From: Enterobacteriaceae endosymbiont of Donacia bicoloricornis
Lineage (GTDB): Bacteria > Pseudomonadota > Gammaproteobacteria > Enterobacterales > Enterobacteriaceae
NCBI RefSeq assembly: GCF_012567955.1
Contig: NZ_CP046186.1
Span: 233,609-239,462 of the forward strand
DNA: 5,854 nucleotides
Direction of reading: 5' to 3'
Part shown: positions 1 to 5,854 of the stretch, in pieces
How positions within the stretch are numbered: the stretch's first letter is position 1
Layout of the letters: each line of letters begins with the position of its first letter
Notes under the pieces: generated by a model
What the model was told of the DNA's origin: nothing
Seen by the model: only the letters and a program-made list of their open reading frames with translations
Database searches by the model: none
Translations under genes and position numbers: made by a program

Positions 1-3000
1 TAATAATATTATTTATAAGAATAAAATCATTTTTATTATTTAATATATCTAATGATAAATGTATTTCAAGAGTATTAGAACTATCATCTAAGTTAAAAAA
101 AAGAAATTTTTGTTTTTTTTTATTATAAAAAGTACGTATATTACTAATAATCCCACCTATTGTTATTCTTTTAGGTATTTTACTATTTTTTTTAAAATTA
201 ATAAGAATATTTTGAATACTCTTTTCTTTTGTATAAAACAAAATTTCTTTTAAATATCCATCTAATGGATGACCTGTTAAATAACAACCTAAAATATTTT
301 TTTCTTTTATAAGAATATTTTTTTTAGTCCAAAATAAATTTATATCATTATTAATATATTTATTATCTTGTATAAAAATTTGGTTTTTTTCATTAAAAAA
401 ATCTATTTGACCTGTTTTTTTTTCTTCTAAATATTTATTAATAATTTTTATAATTTTTTCTAAATTATTTATTAATAATCCTCTATTAAAATTAAAATCA
501 TCTAATGATCCGGATAATATTAATACTTCCATAATTTTTTTATTTATTTTTTTAAAATTTATTTTAGTAAAAAAATCAAATATAGATTTAAAATAACCAT
601 GTTTTTTTCTAGCTTTAAGAATATTATATGCTTGTTGTTGTCCAATTCCTTTAATAGCTCCTAATCCATATATTATATTTTTATTTTTATCTACATGGAA
701 TTTATATGAACTTTTATTAATATTAGGTGGTAAAATATTAATTTTTAAATTTTTACATTCATTTATTAAGTAAATAATTTTATTTATATTATCCATTTCT
801 GATGTTAAAACAGCAGCCATAAATTCAGCAGGATAATATAATTTTAACCATAAAGTTTGATAAGATATTAAAGCATATCCAGCAGAATGGGATTTATTAA
901 AACCATATGAAGCAAATTTTTCTAAAAAATTAAAAATTTTCATAGATAAGGTAGTATTAATTTTTAATTTTTTTGAACCATATAAAAAACGTTTTCTTTG
1001 TTTTTCCATTTCTTTATGTTGTTTTTTACTAATTACTCTTCTTAAAATATCTGCCTCTCCTAAACTATATCCTGCTAATACTTGAGCTATTTTCATTACT
1101 TGTTCTTGATATAAAATTACTCCATAAGTAGATTGTAATATTGGTTTTAATTTTTCATGTTGCCAATTTTTATCGGGATATGAAATAATTTCTCTACCAT
1201 GTTTACGATTAATAAAATTTTCAACCATACCTGATTGTAATGGTCCAGGTCGAAATAATGCTAATAATGCAATTAAATCTTCAAAATTATCTGGTTTTAA
1301 CTGTTTAATTAATTTCTTAATACCTGTTGATTCTAATTGAAATATACCTGTAGTTTTAGCTTTTTTTAAAAAATTAAAAATTTTTTTATCATTTAATATA
1401 AGATGATTAATATCAATTAATTTTTTATTATTTTTAATTAATTTTTTATTAATTATAGTTACAGCATGATTAATAACAGTCAAAGTTCTTAATCCTAAAA
1501 AATCAAATTTTACTAAGCCAATTTTTTCTATATCATTTTTATCAAATTGAGTAACTATATTTTCTCCATTATAATCACAATATATAGTTGTATATTTTAT
1601 GATATTATCAGGAGATATTACAACTCCACCAGCATGTTTTCCTATATTTCTTATAGTCCCTTCTAATTTCATAGCGGTAAGCACTAATTCTTTTATATTG
1701 TTATCTGATTTATATAAATCAGATAACTTTTTATTATTCATAAATGCTTTTTTTAAATTAATACCTAAATCAAAAGGAATTAATTTTGAAATACGATTAA
1801 TAAAATCGTATGGATATCCTAAAACTCTGCCTACATCTCTTATAACAGATTTTGCAGTCATAGTACCAAATGTGATAATTTGAAATACTAATTCCTTTCC
1901 ATATATTTTTTTTACATGATCAATTACTAAATCACGTTTTTCCATACAAAAATCAATATCAAAATCTGGTAATGATATTCTTTCGGTGTTTAAAAATCTT
2001 TCAAAAATTAAATCAAATTTTATAGGATCTAAATTAGTAATATCTAAAACATAAGCTACTAGTGAGCCAGCTCCAGATCCTCTTGCAGGACCCACCGGGA
2101 TATTATTTTTTTTTGCCCATTGAACAAATTCCATGACTATAAGAAAATAGCAAGGAAAACCCATTTTATTTATAATATTTAATTCATGATCTAATCTTTT
2201 TTTATATATATTTTTTTTTATTTTAAATAAACTTGATTCTGGGTATAAAATTTTTAATTTTTTTTCTAAACTTATATAAGATTTTTTAATAATATATTTT
2301 TCTGGTGTTATATTTTTTTCTATAGGAAAATTTGGTAAAAAATATTTACCAAAAGATAGAAAAACATTACATCTTTTAGATATTTCTACACTATTAGATA
2401 GTGCTTCAGGAATATCTTTAAATAACAAACACATTTCTTTTGTATTTTTTAGAAATTGTTCTTTACTATAAAGAGATTTACTTTTAATTTTATTTAAATT
2501 ATATCCTTTATTAATTGCAACTCTAATTTCGTGATGATAAAAATCTTCTTGATTTAAAAAACGTACATTATTAGTTGCTACTATAGGAATAGAAAAATAA
2601 TAAGATAGGTTTAATATTGAATCAATATAAATTTTTTCATTATCACAATTAGTTCTAGTTATTTCAAAATAAAAACAACTACAAAAATATTTTTTAAAAA
2701 AATTAATTATTTTATTTATTAAAATAAAATTTCCTTTTAGGATATTTATCCCTATTTCTCCTTGTAAACTTCCAGATAAAATAATTAATCCTTTATTATA
2801 CTTTTTAAGTAAATTATAACTAATAACAGGACCTAAATTATTATTATAACCATTTTTATAAGCATAAAAAATTAATAATTTAATATTTTGTAATCCAATG
2901 TTATCCATTGCTAATATAGTTAATGTTGAATATTTATTTGAATTAATATTTTCAAATTCTTTTATTTGTAAATCTACACCAATAATAGCTTTTAATCCTA

Positions 3001-3178
3001 ATTGATGTGCTATTTTATAAAATTTTATTAGACCAAATATATTATTAAAATCAGTAATAGCAATTGCAGGCATATTTAATAATACACTTTTTTTTAAAAT
3101 TTGTTTAATTTTAGCTAAACCATCTTTAATAGAATAATCACTATGTACATGTAAGTGAATAAATTTTGGATCATTCAT
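1..3178 (-). CDS. dnaE: DNA polymerase III subunit alpha (3' end outside window)
   Basis: This is the catalytic subunit of the replicative polymerase. The frame opens at ATG 3178 (MNDPKFIHLHVHSDYS, matching the E. coli N-terminus) and stays open for 1059 codons to the left edge; about 100 C-terminal residues, including the tau-binding region, are missing. The PHP domain spans about 1-270. PVGPARGSGAGS lies at 361-372. The palm aspartates are D407 and D409 in PDFDIDFC and D559 in KFDFLGL, equivalent to E. coli D401, D403 and D555. Fingers motifs include RPGPLQSGMV and FNKSHSAGYA, followed by a helix-hairpin-helix near GAIKGIG (840-846). The internal beta-clamp motif QIDFF is at 924-928, and the start of the OB domain follows LTGHPLDGYL. 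PHP position 44 is Phe (TDFNN), as in E. coli, so this domain is probably not a nuclease. The gene starts five bases after fabZ with no clear Shine-Dalgarno, which suggests translational coupling. Identity is essentially certain. Confidence 0.98.
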   Translation of the reverse strand, partial: MNDPKFIHLHVHSDYSIKDGLAKIKQILKKSVLLNMPAIAITDFNNIFGLIKFYKIAHQLGLKAIIGVDLQIKEFENINSNKYSTLTILAMDNIGLQNIKLLIFYAYKNGYNNNLGPVISYNLLKKYNKGLIILSGSLQGEIGINILKGNFILINKIINFFKKYFCSCFYFEITRTNCDNEKIYIDSILNLSYYFSIPIVATNNVRFLNQEDFYHHEIRVAINKGYNLNKIKSKSLYSKEQFLKNTKEMCLLFKDIPEALSNSVEISKRCNVFLSFGKYFLPNFPIEKNITPEKYIIKKSYISLEKKLKILYPESSLFKIKKNIYKKRLDHELNIINKMGFPCYFLIVMEFVQWAKKNNIPVGPARGSGAGSLVAYVLDITNLDPIKFDLIFERFLNTERISLPDFDIDFCMEKRDLVIDHVKKIYGKELVFQIITFGTMTAKSVIRDVGRVLGYPYDFINRISKLIPFDLGINLKKAFMNNKKLSDLYKSDNNIKELVLTAMKLEGTIRNIGKHAGGVVISPDNIIKYTTIYCDYNGENIVTQFDKNDIEKIGLVKFDFLGLRTLTVINHAVTIINKKLIKNNKKLIDINHLILNDKKIFNFLKKAKTTGIFQLESTGIKKLIKQLKPDNFEDLIALLALFRPGPLQSGMVENFINRKHGREIISYPDKNWQHEKLKPILQSTYGVILYQEQVMKIAQVLAGYSLGEADILRRVISKKQHKEMEKQRKRFLYGSKKLKINTTLSMKIFNFLEKFASYGFNKSHSAGYALISYQTLWLKLYYPAEFMAAVLTSEMDNINKIIYLINECKNLKINILPPNINKSSYKFHVDKNKNIIYGLGAIKGIGQQQAYNILKARKKHGYFKSIFDFFTKINFKKINKKIMEVLILSGSLDDFNFNRGLLINNLEKIIKIINKYLEEKKTGQIDFFNEKNQIFIQDNKYINNDINLFWTKKNILIKEKNILGCYLTGHPLDGYLKEILFYTKEKSIQNILINFKKNSKIPKRITIGGIISNIRTFYNKKKQKFLFFNLDDSSNTLEIHLSLDILNNKNDFILINNII
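1700..1727. repeat. 28-bp perfect palindrome inside dnaE
   Basis: The stretch equals its own reverse complement over all 28 bases: the left arm begins gttatctgattt and the right arm is its complement. As RNA it could fold into a hairpin of about 12 A/U-rich pairs with a four-base UAUA loop. It lies in register with the dnaE frame, so both strands spell the same peptide, LSDLYKSDN (DnaE residues 485-493). From memory of the E. coli protein, this region aligns without an insertion, so the palindrome appears to have arisen by substitution within existing coding sequence. On the plus strand it is followed by c and a short T run, but no plus-strand gene exists for it to terminate. Its function is unknown and it may be fortuitous. 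Confidence 0.9.
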
Positions 3179-3183
3179 ATTTT

Positions 3184-3612
3184 TTATTTTATAATTTTCA
3201 TACACATTATTTTTGATTGACAAATAATTTTATTATTAATTTTTGCTAAACTATTAAAATATATCAATGAATTTTTTTGTTTTTCTAAATTACTTTCTAA
3301 TATTATTTGATCACCAGGAAAAGCTGGGCTTTTAAAACGTACTTTATCAATTCCTGTGAGATAATAAAAAAAATTTTTATTATTTATACTTTTAAATAAT
3401 AAAAGTCCTGTAGTTTGTATCATAGATTCTAATAATAATACTCCAGGATAAATTGGTTTTTGTGGAAAATGACCTTGAAAATAAGGTTCATTTATAGAAA
3501 TATTTTTTATAGCATTTAAAAATGTAAATTTTTTAAATGCTATAATACGATCTACTAAAATAAATGGATATCTGTGTGGTAAAATAGACAATACTTCATG
3601 AATATCTGACAT
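3184..3612 (-). CDS. fabZ: 3-hydroxyacyl-ACP dehydratase FabZ
   Basis: FabZ is the cytoplasmic dehydratase that converts (3R)-hydroxyacyl-ACP to trans-2-enoyl-ACP in each round of type II fatty-acid elongation. The 142-residue protein has the single hotdog fold of the family and is slightly shorter than E. coli FabZ (151), mainly at the N-terminus. It begins MSDIHEVLSILPHRYPFILV, close to the E. coli EEILELLPHRFPFLLV segment. The catalytic histidine is H48 in YFQGHFP and the catalytic acid is E62 in PGVLLLESM; the substrate-tunnel segment GIDKVRFKSPAFPGDQ is also conserved. A TAA lies two codons upstream of the ATG, so the start is fixed. No strong Shine-Dalgarno is visible. In E. coli it lies between lpxD and lpxA; here its neighbours are skp and dnaE, so its remaining role is probably general fatty-acid supply rather than coupling to lipid A synthesis. 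Confidence 0.97.
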   Translation of the reverse strand: MSDIHEVLSILPHRYPFILVDRIIAFKKFTFLNAIKNISINEPYFQGHFPQKPIYPGVLLLESMIQTTGLLLFKSINNKNFFYYLTGIDKVRFKSPAFPGDQIILESNLEKQKNSLIYFNSLAKINNKIICQSKIMCMKIIK

Positions 3613-3675
3613 ATTATTTTAATTATTTTTAATAAAACATAAATTTATTATAAAATTTTTATGTAATTAATTTAT
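3613..3675 (-). other. 63-bp skp-fabZ spacer (former lpxD site)
   Basis: This is the longest non-coding stretch in the window and is almost entirely A and T. In E. coli lpxD occupies this position. No lpxD-like reading frame or recognisable remnant can be made out, so deletion appears complete. A TATAAT-like string on the minus strand (3647-3652) lacks a suitably spaced -35 partner and is expected by chance at this base composition. I see no hairpin with a T-tract that would suggest a terminator. Calling it a deletion scar is an inference from gene order. Confidence 0.5.
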
Positions 3676-4194
3676 TTAAAAATTAAAAACATTATTTTGT
3701 TGTTTTGCTAAATCAATTACATCATTTGTTATATCTTTAACATCTTTCATATAAGCTACAGCAGAAGCATCTAAAACAAGATTATAATTACCTTTTTTTG
3801 CAATAATATTAATTAAATTATATATAAAAATTAATATTTTGTTACGTGCTTGTTCTTGTTTTTGAGTATTTTTTTTTGTAAAAATTTTTATTTTTTTTAA
3901 TAAAATATTTTTTTCATATAAAATTTCTTTTTGTATTCTTTCTTGATTTTTTTTTGATAATTTTTCATGTTGTAATTTTTTTACTTTCAATAAAAGTAAT
4001 TTTTTCATTTTTTCTATTACTAAAAAATCAGCATTTAATTCTTGTTCTAATTTTTTAGACATACTATTTTTTTGAGGAATTGCATAAAAAATTTTTGCAA
4101 TATTAATTATTACTATTTTAGGACAACAATAACCATTATTAAATGGGATGATTAAAATCATTAATAATAATATATTTTTTAAATAATTTTTCAT
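3676..4194 (-). CDS. skp: Periplasmic chaperone Skp (OmpH family)
   Basis: Skp is a trimeric 'jellyfish' chaperone that holds unfolded outer-membrane proteins in the periplasm and delivers them to the BamA complex. The protein has 172 residues (E. coli 161). Residues 1 to about 23 form a Sec signal peptide: basic start MKNYLKN, then a hydrophobic core LLLMILIIP. The mature part begins near CPKIVIINIAKIF, matching E. coli DKIAIVNMGSLF. Residues about 45-125 are lysine- and glutamine-rich and look like the long helical tentacles. The C-terminal body motif LVLDASAVAYMKDVKDITNDV (split here only as the family signature around residues 139-159) closely follows E. coli LVVDANAVAYNSSDVKDITADV. The start is supported by an AGGAG ten bases upstream. 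It lies 37 bp after bamA, its functional partner. Two cysteines at the probable cleavage region (C23, C24) are unusual, but the preceding residues do not fit a lipobox. Confidence 0.95.
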   Translation of the reverse strand: MKNYLKNILLLMILIIPFNNGYCCPKIVIINIAKIFYAIPQKNSMSKKLEQELNADFLVIEKMKKLLLLKVKKLQHEKLSKKNQERIQKEILYEKNILLKKIKIFTKKNTQKQEQARNKILIFIYNLINIIAKKGNYNLVLDASAVAYMKDVKDITNDVIDLAKQQNNVFNF

Positions 4195-4204
4195 ATAACA
4201 TATA

Positions 4205-4209
4205 CTCCT
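4205..4209 (-). promoter_or_regulatory. Shine-Dalgarno of skp
   Basis: The plus-strand ctcct reads AGGAG on the mRNA and ends ten bases before the skp ATG at 4194. It is the clearest ribosome-binding site in the window; fabZ and dnaE have none comparable. It supports ATG 4194 as the start. An ATG at 4201 lies closer to it but is in another frame. Confidence 0.75.
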
Positions 4210-4214
4210 ATTTA

Positions 4215-4226
4215 TCTTAATTAAGA
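4215..4226. repeat. 12-bp palindrome in bamA-skp spacer
   Basis: The string tcttaattaaga is its own reverse complement and sits between the bamA stop and the skp Shine-Dalgarno. It is not followed by a T-tract on the minus strand and is too short and A/T-rich to call a terminator. It may be chance. Confidence 0.4.
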
Positions 4227-4231
4227 ATAGA

Positions 4232-5854
4232 TTACCATTTTTTTAAAAAATTAAATTGAAAAAATTGAATTTTATCTGTTTTGTATTTTTTAAATGGATA
4301 TGCAAATGATATATTGATCTCACCAAAAGGTGTATAAAATTGGAAAGATAAACCAATTGAAGATCTTATTTGTGAAAAAATGTTAAAATTTGGGATTTTA
4401 TACAATTTAAATAAATAATTATCTTTCCATGAAGTATCTATTACATTACCAATATCTAAAAATATAGAAGATCTTATTTGTTCTATATATTGATTATCAA
4501 AAAATAAAATTGGAATTATTAATTCATTATTTATATTAAATAAAAAATTACCTCCAACAGTATTATTAGATAAACAAATAGTTTTTCCATCATGACAATG
4601 ATATTTTTTTGAAGAATAATATATAGCTTTAGGACCAATACTATTGGTTTGAAAACCTCTTATTGTATTCGAACCTCCTAAATAAAAATTTTTATAAAAA
4701 GGATATTTACCACCTAAAAAACCATTACCATAACCAAAATTACTTTTAAATAAAAAAACTAAAGGATTATCTTTTAAGTAATTTTTAAATATTTGCAAAT
4801 TTAAAGGAATATATCTTGAATAATTAAAATAAATTTTATAATTACGATTTTTACTATACCATGGAACAGAAAAATATGTTTTTAATGAACTTAATATTCC
4901 ATCTTCTGGTAATAAATCTAAATTTTTTAAATTACTATATAAAAAAGAATAATTAATATTAAATTCATCTAATGAATAATTATTATATAATTTATTATAT
5001 TTTTTATATCCTATATGTCTAAGATAATTCCATAAATATAATTCTGGTTCAATATTACTAATATTATTTTGTACAAATCCAATACTATTGGTAATAGTAT
5101 AATCATTATTAATAGGGAATTTTAAAATTCCAAAAAAACCTTTATTTCTATTGATATAATTATAAAATGAATTATTATCTTCATTAATTGTATTTAAAAA
5201 AACTTTTATCCCGGCATTAATTTTTTTAAAGAGAATATGATTTTTCATAATAAAAAATTGTAAAAAAGAATGATAAAAATCTTTATTAAAGTTGATATCT
5301 ATATCATAGCCAGTACCGATAAAATTATTTTGTTGTAAAGCAGTATTAAATCCTAATAAACCTCCTTCAACTATTCCTAATCCTGATTTTACAAATCCTT
5401 CATTTTTCTCATCTACTTGATATATTACATCTAATGTATTTTTTGAATCATAATTTTTATGAAAAAATATTTCTACTTTATCAAAGTATCCTAAAGAATA
5501 TAATTTCTCTTTACTTTTTTTTATTAATTCAATATTAATTGGATTTCCTTCTATTTGTAATAATTCATTTCTTAAAATATAATCTTTAGTAAAATTATTT
5601 CCTAAAAAATTAATTTTTCTTACGTAATATTTACGATTAGTTTTAATTTTAAAAATTATATTTATTTTATTATTTTTTTCATCAATAGTTGTTTTTATTA
5701 TAATTTGTGAATCTAAAAATCCATTTTCTTCTAAAAATTTTTTTATTTTATATTTTAAATCTAAAATTTTATTATTTTGGTATATTTCACCAGTTGAAAT
5801 ATTAATTATATTTTTAATATATTTAGAATATTTTTTTTTATCAATGTCTAATAT
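4232..5854 (-). CDS. bamA: Outer-membrane protein assembly factor BamA (5' end outside window)
   Basis: BamA is the Omp85-family core of the BAM complex, which folds and inserts beta-barrel proteins into the outer membrane. The frame is open from the right edge for 540 codons to TAA at 4232. The window starts inside POTRA4 (STGEIYQNNKI, cf. E. coli EPGELYNGTKV). POTRA5 runs from about residue 76 of the fragment (YYVRKINFLGNN) to 150, then a 16-strand barrel of about 387 residues follows, near the E. coli size. Loop 6 has the hallmark [V/I]RGF as IRGF (codons of RGF at 4652-4660) within GGSNTIRGFQTNSIGPKA. Two loop-6 cysteines (codons at 4595-4597 and 4574-4576) match the E. coli disulfide pair but are more closely spaced. 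The protein ends FFQFNFLKKW, a beta-signal with terminal aromatic. The internal ATG at 5248 is not the start, since homology continues upstream. About 270 N-terminal residues, with the signal peptide and POTRA1-3, lie beyond the window. Confidence 0.98.
   Translation of the reverse strand: MLDIDKKKYSKYIKNIINISTGEIYQNNKILDLKYKIKKFLEENGFLDSQIIIKTTIDEKNNKINIIFKIKTNRKYYVRKINFLGNNFTKDYILRNELLQIEGNPINIELIKKSKEKLYSLGYFDKVEIFFHKNYDSKNTLDVIYQVDEKNEGFVKSGLGIVEGGLLGFNTALQQNNFIGTGYDIDINFNKDFYHSFLQFFIMKNHILFKKINAGIKVFLNTINEDNNSFYNYINRNKGFFGILKFPINNDYTITNSIGFVQNNISNIEPELYLWNYLRHIGYKKYNKLYNNYSLDEFNINYSFLYSNLKNLDLLPEDGILSSLKTYFSVPWYSKNRNYKIYFNYSRYIPLNLQIFKNYLKDNPLVFLFKSNFGYGNGFLGGKYPFYKNFYLGGSNTIRGFQTNSIGPKAIYYSSKKYHCHDGKTICLSNNTVGGNFLFNINNELIIPILFFDNQYIEQIRSSIFLDIGNVIDTSWKDNYLFKLYKIPNFNIFSQIRSSIGLSFQFYTPFGEINISFAYPFKKYKTDKIQFFQFNFLKKW

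Noticed and set aside
1700..1735. The dnaE palindrome plus the following T-rich run as a plus-strand terminator.
   Set aside because: No plus-strand gene precedes it, the stem is almost entirely A/T, and the T run is ordinary for this DNA.
1599..1883. A 94-codon plus-strand open frame.
   Set aside because: It lies entirely antisense to dnaE across conserved polymerase codons and resembles no known protein. It is a by-product of A/T-rich coding sequence and the palindrome.
3040..3178. A possibly active PHP proofreading nuclease in DnaE, since H10 is present (HLHVH) where E. coli has Arg.
   Set aside because: The next metal-ligand motif reads TDFNN, not the TDH of active PHP domains, so the metal site looks incomplete, as in E. 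coli.
1..3178. A frameshift or pseudogene in dnaE.
   Set aside because: I translated the whole minus-strand frame codon by codon. There is no stop from 3178 to the left edge, and all landmark motifs are in one frame.
3647..3652. TATAAT-like -10 box on the minus strand before fabZ.
   Set aside because: No -35-like hexamer lies at a suitable distance, and such strings are frequent by chance at this base composition.
4634..5092. A 14-base repeat (ccaatactattggt, near-palindromic) at 4635-4648 and again at about 5079-5092 in bamA.
   Set aside because: Both copies encode the same short peptide TNSIG in separate barrel segments. Shared codons explain the match better than a functional repeat.
4232..5248. 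Treating ATG 5248 as the start of a short 338-residue BamA.
   Set aside because: The same frame is open to the right edge, and its upstream translation matches BamA POTRA4-POTRA5 and the first barrel strands. The gene is simply cut by the window.

Overview
This window looks like a piece of the strongly reduced, very A+T-rich chromosome of a gammaproteobacterial (Enterobacterales-type) insect endosymbiont. By eye only about a fifth of the bases are G or C, spacers are tiny, Lys/Asn/Ile dominate the proteins, and every protein aligns over its length with the Escherichia coli homologue as I remember it. I cannot name the species from the sequence alone.

All four genes lie on the minus strand, so transcription runs from high to low coordinates: bamA (5' end outside the window, stop at 4232) - 37 bp - skp (4194-3676) - 63 bp - fabZ (3612-3184) - 5 bp - dnaE (start at 3178, running off the left edge). 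There is no gene-free stretch longer than 63 bp. In E. coli the order is bamA-skp-lpxD-fabZ-lpxA-lpxB-rnhB-dnaE. Here the survivors keep their order and direction, while lpxD is gone from between skp and fabZ, and lpxA, lpxB and rnhB are gone from between fabZ and dnaE.

BamA is the pore and insertase of the outer-membrane beta-barrel assembly machine, and Skp is the periplasmic chaperone that delivers unfolded barrel proteins to it. FabZ is the dehydratase of fatty-acid elongation, and DnaE is the replicative DNA polymerase III alpha subunit. The pattern suggests a cell that still builds membranes and inserts outer-membrane proteins but has lost, at least at this locus, the first steps of lipid A synthesis.

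All four reading frames are intact and their recognisable catalytic or structural motifs are present. I found no RNA gene, mobile element, CRISPR array or unknown system. The unusual items are modest: the collapsed operon, a 28-bp perfect palindrome inside dnaE, many nine-base homopolymers inside intact genes, unusual residues at normally conserved DnaE positions, and a retained but shortened cysteine pair in BamA loop 6.
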